Source: Pelobacter propionicus DSM 2379
GTDB lineage: Bacteria > Desulfobacterota > Desulfuromonadia > Geobacterales > Pseudopelobacteraceae
Direction of reading: 5' to 3'
Length of the DNA: 64,000 nt
Assembly: GCF_000015045.1 (NCBI RefSeq)
Contig: NC_008609.1
Location: 1,233,344 to 1,297,343 of the forward strand
The notes below the pieces were generated by a model. That model was given only the letters and a program-made list of their open reading frames with translations. It ran no database searches and had not been told where the DNA came from. Shown piece after piece: positions 1 to 9,497 of the stretch. The translations under genes were made by a program, and so were the position numbers. Within the stretch, counting starts at the first letter, position 1, and the number at the start of each line of letters is the position of its first letter.

Positions 1-72
1 GGGTTGACGGGGCTCGAACCCGCGACTTCCAGCGTGACAGGCTGGCACTCTAACCAACTGAGCTACAACCCC
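1..72 (-). tRNA. tRNA-Asp (GTC), 3' end cut by window edge
   Basis: Read on the minus strand, this folds as a tRNA: acceptor GGGGTTG (66-72), a D-arm with GCTCAGTTGGTTAGAG, an anticodon stem CCAGC/GCTGG enclosing a CTGTCAC loop (anticodon GTC at 36-38, Asp), and a T-arm with GGGTTCGAGCCCC. The acceptor 3' strand runs off base 1, so the last pairing base, the discriminator and any CCA are missing. The tRNA class is clear; only the 3' end is unseen. Confidence 0.95.
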
Positions 73-110
73 GCAAACTACTACCTGTAGTAAAAAATTA
101 CCGTCCCTGC

Positions 111-389
111 TTATTTTGCGTTAACCGCATCCTTCAGTGTCTTGCCCGGTCTGAACTTCGGGATGGTTGCGGCCGGAATATTGATTTTCTTTCCTGTCTG
201 TGGATTCTGCCCCTTGCGTGCGGCTCGTTTGGAAGTGCAGAACGTACCGAAACCGACCAGACTCAGCTTGTCACCCTGCTTGAGAGCCTCGGTCACCGTT
301 GATATGAATGCGCTGAGAGCCTTCTCGGCATCGACTTTCTTGAGCCCGGACTCCTCTGCCACTGCGCTAATCAGTTCCGCCTTTGTCAC
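111..389 (-). CDS. hup: HU-family DNA-binding protein
   Basis: A 92-residue histone-like nucleoid protein of normal HU length. It carries the HU signature in the arm region (GFGTF near residue 48, then RxGxNPQTGKxI and the IPA turn that intercalates DNA), and ends with KFRPGKxLK. HU dimers bend and compact DNA. I chose the GTG at 387-389 because an AGGAGGT ribosome site lies 6 bases before it and the protein then begins VTKAELI, the usual HU start. The upstream in-frame extension has no family support. It is a single gene just downstream of nothing visible and followed by tRNA-Asp. Confidence 0.95.
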   Translation of the reverse strand: MTKAELISAVAEESGLKKVDAEKALSAFISTVTEALKQGDKLSLVGFGTFCTSKRAARKGQNPQTGKKINIPAATIPKFRPGKTLKDAVNAK

Positions 390-565
390 GCTACACCTCC
401 TGTGTATTGTGTGATGCAAGGAGAGTTGGTTTTTACCAGATTACATCGGAAACTGTCAAGCAAAATGTCTGGCGAATCCACATTTCATGGGGTACCGCGG
501 GTTGTGTGTCATTTTCCCTGGCCTTGATGGAAAGGAGAGGGAAAATGACAGGTTCGCAGTTCAGG

Positions 566-1818
566 TTAGGCGGCGTCGCTTACCTGTTGTTCATAGACGA
601 CGATCGGTTTTTCCTTGTGGTAGATCACTTCTTCGCTGATGACCACTTCCTTGACATTGGGCTGTGACGGCACTTCGTACATGATGTCAAGCATGGAGTT
701 CTCAAGTATGGAGCGCAACCCCCGGGCACCGGTATTGCGCTTGAGGGCCTCCCGGGCAATGGCCACCAGGGAGCCGTCGGTAAAGCGAAGGCGCACGTTC
801 TCCAGTTCGAACAGCTTCTGGTACTGCTTGACCAGGGAGTTCTTCGGCTCCTTGAGGATCTGCACCATGGCGTCCTCGTCCAGTTCGGTGAGGGTGGCCA
901 GCATGGGCAGCCTGCCGATGAACTCCGGGATGTAGCCGTATTTCAGCAGGTCGTCCGGGGTGACGTTGAGCAGCAGTTCGCCCAGTTTCTTCTCAGCCCG
1001 CTTCTTGACATCGGCGCCGAAACCCAGGCTCTTCATGCCGATACGCTGCTGGATGACGCTGTCAAGTCCGGCAAACGCGCCGCCGCAGATGAAGAGGATG
1101 TTGGTCGTGTCCACCTTCATGAATTCCTGCTGGGGATGCTTGCGTCCACCCTTGGGCGGGATGCTGGCGACGGTCCCCTCGATGATCTTCAAGAGCGCCT
1201 GCTGAACTCCCTCGCCGGAAACGTCGCGGGTGAGGGAAGGTGACTCGCTCTTTCGGGCGATCTTGTCGATTTCGTCGATGTAGATGATCCCCTTCTGGGC
1301 TCGCTCCACGTCATAGTCGGCTGCCTGCAGCAGGCTTAAGATGATGTTCTCCACATCCTCGCCCACGTAGCCCGCCTCGGTGAGGTTGGTGGCGTCGGCC
1401 ATGGCAAAGGGGACCTTGAGGATGCGCGCCAGTGTCTGGGCCAGGAGCGTCTTACCCGAACCGGTGGGGCCCAGCAGAAGTATGTTGCTCTTCTGCATCT
1501 CCACGTCGCCCGGCTTGTTGCTGGTCTCGATGCGCTTGTAGTGGTTGTACACCGCCACCGACAGCACTTTCTTGGCCTTTTCCTGGCCGATGACGTACTC
1601 GTCCAGGACATCCTTGATCTCGCGCGGTTTGGGCAGCTTCTTTAAGTCGGGGCCGAGGGTCTCCTCCATCTTGAGTTCCTCGGCGATGATGTCGTTGCAT
1701 AGTTCGATGCACTCGTCGCAGATGTACACCGCCGGTCCGGCGATCAGTTTCTTGACCTCTTCCTGGCTCTTTCCGCAGAACGAGCAGGTCAGATTTTCCT
1801 GCGTTGTTTCCCGTCGGC

Positions 1819-1822
<4 letters not shown>
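566..1822 (-). CDS. clpX: ATP-dependent Clp protease ATP-binding subunit ClpX
   Basis: The AAA+ unfoldase that feeds substrates to ClpP; 418 residues, typical length. The N-terminal zinc-binding domain is intact (CxxC at 13-16 and 35-38, ending ICDEC). It is followed by a Walker A motif GPTGSGKT, a Walker B motif [10 protein letters not shown], the pore-loop region GYVGEDVE and a sensor motif RNTGARGLR near the C terminus. The start overlaps the end of clpP by 4 bases (ATGA), so the two are translationally coupled in the usual clpP-clpX order behind trigger factor. Confidence 0.98.
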
Positions 1823-2418
<596 letters not shown>

Positions 2419-2537
2419 GATGCCCTTTCATTTGTGCTGACGCATGCCGTGTGACGTGCTTGGCCGGTTCCACGGCCGGATCGGAGATCCCCTTGGCCTC
2501 GATCTATCTGCTGTCGTGAGTTTCGCCCGCTGGCGGA

Positions 2538-3851
2538 CTAGGCCTCCGCCGCGGTTTCGGCGGGGTCTGTCTCGGTGATCACGGCGTTGTCCAGCAGAAA
2601 ACGGACCGCCTTGTCTTCCTTGATTTCGGCGATCAGTGAGTGGCGTACCGAAGGGCTGCTGGTGTAGTGCTCCTTGATCCGCTCCAACATCTCTTCGTTG
2701 CCGCCTGCCAGCTTCTCATAGCGTTTCTCGATCTCCTCGTCGCTGACGCTGAAATCCTCTTTCTCGATCAGGGCCATGAGCAGCAGGCCACCGCGGACCT
2801 TGTCGGTCGCGGAGTCGCGAACTCTTTCGCGGAAGCTGTCGTCGTCCATCCCCATCATCTCCATGGACATGTTGCGGCTCTTGAGGCGGTTCTTCAGGTT
2901 CTGCAGCATCTGCTCCACCTGGCGCTTGACCATGGATTGGGGGACATCCAGCGGGTTCTTCTCGATCAGCGCCTGGATGACGGTCTCGCGCTGCTCCTGC
3001 TCGATGCGGTCCTGTTCGTGCTGCTGGTGGTATTCGGTCATCTTTTCGCGCAGTTGCTCGACGGTCTCGAACTCACCGAACTGCTGAGCGAACTCGTCGT
3101 TGAGCTCGGGAAGCTCCTTGCGCTTGATCTCGTTGAGCGTGACCATGAAGGCGCCTTCCTTGCCGGCAACCTCGGGATTGCGGTAGGCCTCGGGTAGGGT
3201 CACGGTGACATGTTTCGATTCACCACACTTCATGCCCACCAGCTGGTCTTCGAATTCCGGCAGCAGGCGATGGGCGCCGACTTCCACGACGGCGTTCTCG
3301 GCGGAGGTGCTCTCTTCGGGGAAGCCGTCCACGGAAAAGGCGTAGTCGATGGTGACCATGTGCCCCATTTCTACGGCCACATCGCCTTCCACCGGCACCA
3401 GTTGGGCCATGCCGTCGCGCATGCGGGCGATTTCGTCCTCGATCTTCTGGGGATCGAACACGTAGCGTTCCTTGGTGATCTCAAGGCCGGTGTACTGGGT
3501 GAGCAGGACCTCCGGCATCACTTCCACCAGGGCGCTGTACTTGAAGGGGGTTCCTTCTTCCAGGATGTCACATTCAACGGTCGGGGCGTCGATCGGCTCG
3601 ATTTTGTGTTCCGCCAGGGTCTTGAAGAGGGTCGTCTCGTAGAAACGCCGCATGACTTCGTCGCGCATGGAGTCGGCGTAGGTGCGTTTTATCAGCTGCA
3701 GGGGCGCTTTGCCGGGGCGGAATCCCTGGATCTTGGCGCGCTTCTGGATGGTGGCGTAGGTCTTCTCAATTTCGCTGTTAACCTGGTCGGCAGGGATCTC
3801 GATGCTGACTTTCTTGCTAACGGGGCTGATGGTTTCGACGTTAACCTGCAT
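2538..3851 (-). CDS. tig: trigger factor, ribosome-associated chaperone
   Basis: About 437 residues. The ribosome-binding signature GFRPGKAP sits near residue 44, a central FKBP-like region (around VTIDYAFSVDGF to LPEAYRNPEVAGKEGAF) follows, and the C terminus is helical and acidic. It binds nascent chains at the exit tunnel. I chose the ATG at 3849-3851: the earlier in-frame GTG at 3864-3866 overlaps what looks like the GAGG ribosome site of this ATG, and the protein then begins MQVNVE as in relatives. First gene of the tig-clpP-clpX unit. Confidence 0.97.
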   Translation of the reverse strand: MQVNVETISPVSKKVSIEIPADQVNSEIEKTYATIQKRAKIQGFRPGKAPLQLIKRTYADSMRDEVMRRFYETTLFKTLAEHKIEPIDAPTVECDILEEGTPFKYSALVEVMPEVLLTQYTGLEITKERYVFDPQKIEDEIARMRDGMAQLVPVEGDVAVEMGHMVTIDYAFSVDGFPEESTSAENAVVEVGAHRLLPEFEDQLVGMKCGESKHVTVTLPEAYRNPEVAGKEGAFMVTLNEIKRKELPELNDEFAQQFGEFETVEQLREKMTEYHQQHEQDRIEQEQRETVIQALIEKNPLDVPQSMVKRQVEQMLQNLKNRLKSRNMSMEMMGMDDDSFRERVRDSATDKVRGGLLLMALIEKEDFSVSDEEIEKRYEKLAGGNEEMLERIKEHYTSSPSVRHSLIAEIKEDKAVRFLLDNAVITETDPAETAAEA

Positions 3852-3918
3852 TGCTGATAACCTCACATGGATGGAATTGGTTACTGAAAATAAACTGTAA
3901 AGGTAAAGGGGAGGCGCA

Positions 3919-4003
3919 TGGTGCGAGAGAGGAGACTTGAACTCCTATACCTTACGGTGCCAGATCCTAAGTCTGGTGCGTCTGCCAATTCCGCCACTCT
4001 CGC
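3919..4003 (-). tRNA. tRNA-Leu (TAG), with encoded CCA
   Basis: On the minus strand this is an 85-base class II tRNA. Acceptor arms are GCGAGAG and CTCTCGC, with discriminator A and an encoded CCA at 3919-3921. The anticodon stem CCAGA/TCTGG holds the loop CTTAGGA (anticodon TAG, Leu). A long variable arm follows the anticodon stem and the T-arm is GGAGTTCAAGTCTCC. All stems pair well. Confidence 0.97.
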
Positions 4004-4122
4004 GTACGCGCACTCAGGAGTACCGTTTTTTGTGGCGATACCCTGAAAAATAAGTTGAATAGTGATTCATATTGCAAAACACTCCCGCGGTCAAGAACTA
4101 TTTTTGCAGGGGAAAGGCTTGC

Positions 4123-4467
4123 TCAGCCTCCGGCCAGCTTGACCCGAAACCCCCGGTTCTGAAGTTCCTGCACCAGCAGCTCGCGGTGATCTCCCTGGAT
4201 TTCCAGTGCTCCATTCTTGATTGTACCGCCGCATCCGCAGCGCTTTTTTAGCGCGCCGGCCAGCTCCTTGAGTGCCGTGCCTTCCAGGGGAATGCCGGTG
4301 ATGACTATGACCGTTCCCCCGCCGCGCCCTTTGACTTCCCGGCGCAGGCGCACCTGATCGTCGGACGGTTGCGCGGCTGGCGTGCGGGATGCCGCGCCGC
4401 GCTTGTCTGGTCGTATCCTGCCGGTTTCGCTGGAATAGACCAGGGTGGTGTTGTCGCTGTTCTTCAC
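4123..4467 (-). CDS. yciH: SUI1/YciH-family translation initiation factor-like protein
   Basis: A 114-residue protein with the SUI1 (eIF1-like) domain. After a variable basic N terminus, residues about 40-112 carry VxIITGIPLEG, ALKKRCGCGGT and the family end GDHRELLVQELQNRGFRVKLAGG. Bacterial YciH proteins affect start-codon selection fidelity. The GTG at 4465-4467 has a GGGGGAAC purine stretch before it. It is followed on the same strand by yraN, a phosphatase and yhbY, all small housekeeping genes. Confidence 0.93.
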   Translation of the reverse strand: MKNSDNTTLVYSSETGRIRPDKRGAASRTPAAQPSDDQVRLRREVKGRGGGTVIVITGIPLEGTALKELAGALKKRCGCGGTIKNGALEIQGDHRELLVQELQNRGFRVKLAGG

Positions 4468-4594
4468 TGTTCCCCCAGCTCGTGAGTCATGGGAATTCCC
4501 CCGTCGTTACGGCGTTTCGTTCCCGTGAGGGCGGGCGTCGTCGATGGAGGGGTAAGTGTCTGTCGTGATGGATGCTCGCTGGCCGTCAAGCTCA

Positions 4595-5017
4595 TCAATA
4601 TGCAAGCTCAAAGGCGTTGACGATATGTTCGATGGAGTGGCGCCCGCCATCTTCCAGCAGGATGGCGATCACGTCGAAGCGCGCCTGGCTGTCGTGGAGA
4701 TGGTTCCTGGAGAGCCAGGTCAGGGCGGCCTTGGATATCTGGCGCTGTTTGAAGGGGGTCACCGCCAGTTGGGGCGGTCCGTAGGAACGGTCGCGGCGGG
4801 TTTTGACCTCCACGAATACCAGGCTCCTCTCCCCCGGCGCGCGGGCCACGATGTCCAGTTCTCCCCCCTTGCAGCGGAAGTTACGCTCCAGGATTCGGTA
4901 GCCCTGCTGGCCGAGGAAGGAGGTTGCGATCTCCTCGCCCCTGCTACCGGTGTTCCTGTTGTCCGGCCGCGCCGTGGAGGAAGGGGACTCCTGGCGCCCG
5001 TCCCCGGGCCGCTTCAT
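4595..5017 (-). CDS. yraN: YraN/UPF0102 family endonuclease-like protein
   Basis: A 140-residue protein of the UPF0102 family with a restriction-endonuclease-like fold. Family landmarks are GSRGEEIATSFL, the ILERNFRCKGGELDIVA block with its metal-binding E and D, and FVEVKTR. The exact cellular role is not settled. I chose the ATG at 5015-5017, which overlaps the stop of the downstream-strand phosphatase by 4 bases; the longer in-frame extension to 5116 lies inside that phosphatase gene and has no family likeness. Confidence 0.9.
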   Translation of the reverse strand: MKRPGDGRQESPSSTARPDNRNTGSRGEEIATSFLGQQGYRILERNFRCKGGELDIVARAPGERSLVFVEVKTRRDRSYGPPQLAVTPFKQRQISKAALTWLSRNHLHDSQARFDVIAILLEDGGRHSIEHIVNAFELAY

Positions 5018-5670
5018 GGCGACTTTCCGGTCAGGATGATCCGGGAAACGTCGCTGCAGGAGTCTGCCCGGTAGTCGGCCTGCCGCAGTTCTTCCGGGGC
5101 GCCGTACCCCCAGCAACAGCCGATGGTGGTGATGCCGGCCCGTCTTCCGGCCTGGATGTCGTTGATGCTGTCTCCCGCCATCACCGCCTCCGTGGCAGAA
5201 ATGTCGAGGCGTTCCAGAGTCTTCAGCAGGGGGAGTGGTGAGGGTTTCATCTCCGCGAAGCTGTTGCCGCCGCAGATGACTTCGAAGAGGGGGGCAATTC
5301 CCAGTTCTCCCAGGATCAGTCTGCTCAAGGCTTCGTTCTTGTTGGAGATGGCTGCCAGGGTTATACCGTTGTCGACCAGGCTCTCCAGCGCCTCCCGTGC
5401 ACCGGGGTAGAGGCGGCTCTTGTCGACGATGTGGCCGTGGTTGTACTCCAGGAACCGGGCCAGTCCCTGTTGCACGATGTGCTCGTCATCGCTCTTCAGC
5501 GCCCTGCGTACCAGGTTGTGGGCCCCCTTGCCGATCAGGAGCCGCACCTCGGCCAGGGGGAGGGCGGGCCTGTCAAGGGAGGAGAGCATGTGGTTAACCG
5601 CGTCGGCCAAATCGGCCAGGGAGTCCACCAGGGTGCCGTCCAGGTCGAAGAAAGCGGAGCGAACGGTCAT
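5014..5670 (-). CDS. HAD-family phosphatase, phosphoglycolate phosphatase-like
   Basis: A 218-residue haloacid dehalogenase hydrolase. Motif I FFDLDGTLVDS provides the nucleophile Asp9 and acid Asp11, motif II is AAISNK, and the metal-binding motif near the C terminus is MAGDSINDIQAGRRAG, followed by GCCWGYG, a Gph-like ending. Phosphoglycolate phosphatase is the closest role, removing 2-phosphoglycolate, but HAD substrates cannot be read from sequence alone. It overlaps yhbY by 1 base and yraN by 4, so the three are one operon. Confidence 0.9.
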   Translation of the reverse strand: MTVRSAFFDLDGTLVDSLADLADAVNHMLSSLDRPALPLAEVRLLIGKGAHNLVRRALKSDDEHIVQQGLARFLEYNHGHIVDKSRLYPGAREALESLVDNGITLAAISNKNEALSRLILGELGIAPLFEVICGGNSFAEMKPSPLPLLKTLERLDISATEAVMAGDSINDIQAGRRAGITTIGCCWGYGAPEELRQADYRADSCSDVSRIILTGKSP

Positions 5671-5987
5671 CAGGACTGGGCCCTGGCCGGTTTTGCGGCC
5701 GCGGGGAGCACGATCACCGGCGTTTCGGCGGGGCGGTAGAGCAGGAAGGTTCTGCCCAGGATCTGGGCCACCTGGGCGTTGCAGGCCCTGGCCAGCATCT
5801 CCGACGACTCATGCTTGTCCAGCATGCAACTCTCCAGCAGCTTGACCTTGATCAGTTCGTGGTGCTCGAGGGCGGCGTTGACCTCGTTGATCAGTGCCTC
5901 CTCGATCTCTTTCTTGCCGATCTGGATGATCGGTTTGAGGCTGTGGCCAAGGGCACGCAGGTGGCGTTTCTGTTTTCCGGTCAACAT
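5670..5987 (-). CDS. yhbY: YhbY-family (CRM domain) RNA-binding protein
   Basis: A 105-residue CRM-domain protein. The start MLTGKQKRHLRALGHSLKPI and the GKKEIEEALINEVNAALEHHELIKVKLLE block are typical of YhbY, which associates with pre-50S ribosomal particles. The C terminus ends in an Ala/Pro-rich tail. I chose the ATG at 5985-5987, preceded by a GAGGAAC ribosome site; the 27-residue upstream extension does not resemble the family. First gene of the yhbY-HAD-yraN group. Confidence 0.93.
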   Translation of the reverse strand: MLTGKQKRHLRALGHSLKPIIQIGKKEIEEALINEVNAALEHHELIKVKLLESCMLDKHESSEMLARACNAQVAQILGRTFLLYRPAETPVIVLPAAAKPARAQS

Positions 5988-6240
5988 GGGGTGTTCCTCG
6001 CGGTTATCTTCTGTGGAAGTTCTTTTCTGCTTTCGCCATTGTATAGCACAGCCGCCAGAGGCTGGCAAACCTGCAAATCATCGCGCCCGCAAACAATGGG
6101 GGGCGACCGGTCGACGGTTACCTTTGGGTGACGATTATATGGAAAATGATATACATCCATTGATGTTTATGCTATAAAAGCAAAATTTGGCAGTTGTGCA
6201 GTTTCCGCTGCCCAGGCAGCGGCTAACAGGAGCTTTGTGA

Positions 6241-8280
6241 ATGAATCCAGCCAAATATAAGATTTCAAGCTCGTTGACGTCTCTCAACGCGGAGCCGGTG
6301 GAGCAGGCTCCCCTTCCCGCGAAAAGAACCGGCTCGAAGGTGCACCGTCTTCCACCTTCCATCTGGAAGAAGATGGTTGCCGAGGCAAAAAGCCCCCTGG
6401 ACAAGGGGATTGAGCGCACGCGGGACTTTTTCCTGCGCGAGCAGCTCCCCGACGGCTACTGGTGGGCGGAGCTGGAATCCAACGTAACCATCAGCGCCGA
6501 ATACGTTATGCTGTTCCACTTCCTGGGGATGGTTGACCGGGAGCGTGAGCGCAAACTGGCCAACTACATCCTAGCCAAGCAGACCTCCGAGGGGTTCTGG
6601 TCCCTCTGGCACAACGGCCCCGGCGACCTCTCCACCACCATCGAAGCCTATTTTGCCCTCAAGCTGGCCGGCTATTCGGCCGACCATCCGGCCATGGCCA
6701 AGGCGCGGGCTTTCGTCCTGGCTAACGGCGGCATCATCAAGGCCCGGGTCTTCACCAAGATCTTCCTGGCGCTGTTTGGCGAGTTCGCCTGGTTCGGCGT
6801 CCCCTCCATGCCCATCGAGCTGATGCTGCTCCCCGACTGGGCCTATTTCAACATGTACGAATTCTCCAGCTGGTCCCGCGCCACGATCATCCCGCTGTCG
6901 GTGGTCATGTCGGAACGGCCGGTGCGCAAGCTACCGCCGCGGGCCCAGGTCCAGGAACTCTTTGTCCGGCCGCCGCGGCCCACCGATTACACCATCACCC
7001 GCGAGGACGGCCTCTTCACTTGGAAGAACTTCTTCATCGGTGCCGACCATCTGATCAAGGTCTATGAGTCGTCGCCGATCCGTCCCTTCAAGAAGAGGGC
7101 GGTTGCCCTGGCCGAGAACTGGATCCTGGAGCACCAGGAGCAGTCCGGCGACTGGGGCGGCATCCAGCCGGCCATGCTTAACTCCATCCTGGCCCTGCAC
7201 TGTCTGGGATATGCCAACGACCACCCGGCGGTGGCCAAGGGGCTGGACGCACTGGCCAACTTCTGCATCGAGGACGACGACTGCATCGTGCTGCAGTCCT
7301 GCGTCTCGCCGGTGTGGGACACGGCTTTGGCGCTGGTGGCGCTGCAGGAGGCGGACGTGCCCGCCGACCATCCCGCCCTGGTCAAGGCAGCCCAGTGGCT
7401 TCTGAACCTTGAGGTGCGGCGCAAGGGGGACTGGCAGGTGAAGTGCCCCGAACTGGAGCCGGGCGGCTGGGCCTTCGAGTTCCTCAACGACTGGTATCCG
7501 GACGTGGACGACTCCGGGTTTGTCATGCTGTCCATCAAGAACATCAAGGTTCGTGACCGCAAGCATCGGGAAGAAGCCATCAAGCGAGGCATCGCCTGGT
7601 GCCTGGGCATGCAGAGCGAGAACGGCGGCTGGGGCGCCTTCGACCGGAACAACACCAAGTACCTGCTCAACAAGATCCCCTTTGCCGACCTGGAAGCGTT
7701 GATCGATCCCCCTACGGCGGATCTGACCGGCCGCATGCTGGAGCTGATGGGCAATTTCGACTACCCCAAAAGCCACCCCGCAGCCGAGCGTGCCCTGGCC
7801 TTCCTCAAGAAGGAGCAGGAGTCGGAAGGACCCTGGTGGGGGCGCTGGGGGGTCAACTACCTCTACGGCACCTGGTCGGTACTCTGCGGCCTGGAGGCCA
7901 TCGGCGAGGATATGAACCAGCCCTACATCAGGAAGGCGGTCAACTGGATCAAATCCCGCCAGAACAACGACGGCGGCTGGGGCGAGGTGTGCGAGTCCTA
8001 CTTTGACCGTTCCCTGATGGGGAGCGGGCCGAGCACCGCCTCCCAGACCGGTTGGGCGCTGCTGGCCCTGATGGCGGCCGGAGAGGCCAACTCCCGGGCA
8101 GCGGCCCAGGGTGTCAAGTACCTTCTGGAGACCCAGAACGAGGACGGCACCTGGGATGAGGATGCTTTTACCGGAACCGGTTTTCCCAAGTTCTTCATGA
8201 TCAAGTATCACATCTATCGCAACTGCTTTCCGCTGACCGCGCTGGGCAGATACCGCAGGCTGACCGCCGCCAAGGGGTAA
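6241..8280 (+). CDS. shc: squalene-hopene cyclase
   Basis: A 679-residue class II terpene cyclase that converts squalene to hopene, the pentacyclic hopanoid core; a monotopic membrane enzyme. The catalytic DxDD acid motif is present as DVDD at residues 421-424. Several QW repeats are visible (for example QEQSGDWGG, QSENGGWGAF, RQNNDGGWGE and TQNEDGTWDE). An AGGAG ribosome site lies 8 bases before the ATG. It heads a co-directional set with hpnA, dxs and hpnH. The N-terminal 45 residues are variable. No squalene-forming genes (hpnCDE or sqs) lie in this window. Confidence 0.97.
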   Translation: MNPAKYKISSSLTSLNAEPVEQAPLPAKRTGSKVHRLPPSIWKKMVAEAKSPLDKGIERTRDFFLREQLPDGYWWAELESNVTISAEYVMLFHFLGMVDRERERKLANYILAKQTSEGFWSLWHNGPGDLSTTIEAYFALKLAGYSADHPAMAKARAFVLANGGIIKARVFTKIFLALFGEFAWFGVPSMPIELMLLPDWAYFNMYEFSSWSRATIIPLSVVMSERPVRKLPPRAQVQELFVRPPRPTDYTITREDGLFTWKNFFIGADHLIKVYESSPIRPFKKRAVALAENWILEHQEQSGDWGGIQPAMLNSILALHCLGYANDHPAVAKGLDALANFCIEDDDCIVLQSCVSPVWDTALALVALQEADVPADHPALVKAAQWLLNLEVRRKGDWQVKCPELEPGGWAFEFLNDWYPDVDDSGFVMLSIKNIKVRDRKHREEAIKRGIAWCLGMQSENGGWGAFDRNNTKYLLNKIPFADLEALIDPPTADLTGRMLELMGNFDYPKSHPAAERALAFLKKEQESEGPWWGRWGVNYLYGTWSVLCGLEAIGEDMNQPYIRKAVNWIKSRQNNDGGWGEVCESYFDRSLMGSGPSTASQTGWALLALMAAGEANSRAAAQGVKYLLETQNEDGTWDEDAFTGTGFPKFFMIKYHIYRNCFPLTALGRYRRLTAAKG

Positions 8281-8439
8281 GGCCGCAGGGCAGCACATTC
8301 GGCATTTATTTGCAGGAGGCCCCGAGTTCGCCGCAATCCGGGGCTTTCCCCTTTTTTGAGCGGCCTGTTTTGGTACTACCGCGATTGTCCGCGGCAATCC
8401 CGTCCACGGCTGGTCCGTGCGTCGGATACACAGGAGCAT

Positions 8440-9423
8440 ATGAAGACTTTCATCACCGGCGCCACCGGGTTCATAGGCGCAAGTATTGTCAGGGAACTAT
8501 TGAAGGAGGGGCGCCAGGTGCGCGCCCTGGTGCGCCCCAGTTCGGATACCTCCAACCTGGCCGGACTGGACGTGGAGTTCTGGAAGGGGGACCTGCGCGA
8601 CCGGGACAGCCTGGTGAGCGGTTTGAAGGGGTGCGACGTGCTTTACCACGCGGCCGCCGATTACCGCCTCTGGACGCGCAACCCCGCCGAGATGTACCGC
8701 ATCAACGTGGATGGCACGGCCGCCATTCTGGACGCTGCCCTGAAAAACGGCCTCTCCCGCGTGGTCTACACCAGCAGCGTGGGGACCCTGGGCAATCCGG
8801 GGGACGGCACTCCGGGAAGCGAGGATGCGCCGGTCACCCTGAACGACATGGTCGGACATTACAAGAAGAGCAAGTTCCTGGCCGAGCGCGAGGCGGATAC
8901 GTTCGTGGCCAGGGGGTTGCCGTTGGTCATCGTCAATCCCTCAACCCCCATCGGCCCTCTGGACATCAAGCCGACCCCCACCGGCAAGATCATCGTCGAC
9001 TTCCTGAACCGCAGGATGCCGGCCTATCTGGATACGGGACTCAACATCATCGCGGTGGAGGATTGCGCCCGTGGCCACCTCTTGGCGGAGAAGCGGGGCC
9101 AGGTGGGCAGAAAGTACATCCTGGGCAACAGCAACCTGACCCTGGCCGACATCTTCAAGCTGCTGAACAGGATAACCGGACTGCCCGCCCCCCGGTTGCG
9201 GCTTCCCTATACGCCGATCCTGCTGGCCGCTTATGTCAATGAGGGACTCTCCCGGATTACGGGCAGGGAACCGCTGATCCCTCTGGCCGGGGTGCAGATG
9301 GCGGCGAAGTTCATGTTCTTCGACTCATCCCGTGCGGTCAGGGAGCTGGGGCTGCCCCAGTCGTCGGTGGAGGATGCCCTGCGGCGCGCCGTGGAGTGGT
9401 TCAGGGCCAACCGGTATGCGTGA
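8440..9423 (+). CDS. hpnA: hopanoid-associated sugar epimerase HpnA (SDR family)
   Basis: A 327-residue extended short-chain dehydrogenase. The NAD-binding GATGFIG motif is at residues 7-13, the active-site tyrosine is in the HYKKSK block (YxxxK), and NPSTPIGPLDIKPTPTG is characteristic of HpnA. In hopanoid producers HpnA-type epimerases accompany shc. I chose the ATG at 8440, preceded by AGGAG, because the protein then starts MKTFITGATG; the upstream extension is not family-like. It sits 160 bases after shc in the same direction. Confidence 0.94.
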   Translation: MKTFITGATGFIGASIVRELLKEGRQVRALVRPSSDTSNLAGLDVEFWKGDLRDRDSLVSGLKGCDVLYHAAADYRLWTRNPAEMYRINVDGTAAILDAALKNGLSRVVYTSSVGTLGNPGDGTPGSEDAPVTLNDMVGHYKKSKFLAEREADTFVARGLPLVIVNPSTPIGPLDIKPTPTGKIIVDFLNRRMPAYLDTGLNIIAVEDCARGHLLAEKRGQVGRKYILGNSNLTLADIFKLLNRITGLPAPRLRLPYTPILLAAYVNEGLSRITGREPLIPLAGVQMAAKFMFFDSSRAVRELGLPQSSVEDALRRAVEWFRANRYA

Positions 9424-9497
9424 CGTCAGCCGGCGATTGCTCGCAACCACTGCCGATTGAAACGCGCCCGACTGGCCTGTGATGGAGAAACAGTAAA

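Noticed and set aside
2640-3857. Long open frames on the strand opposite trigger factor
   Set aside because: They are antisense to a clear gene and come from its codon bias.
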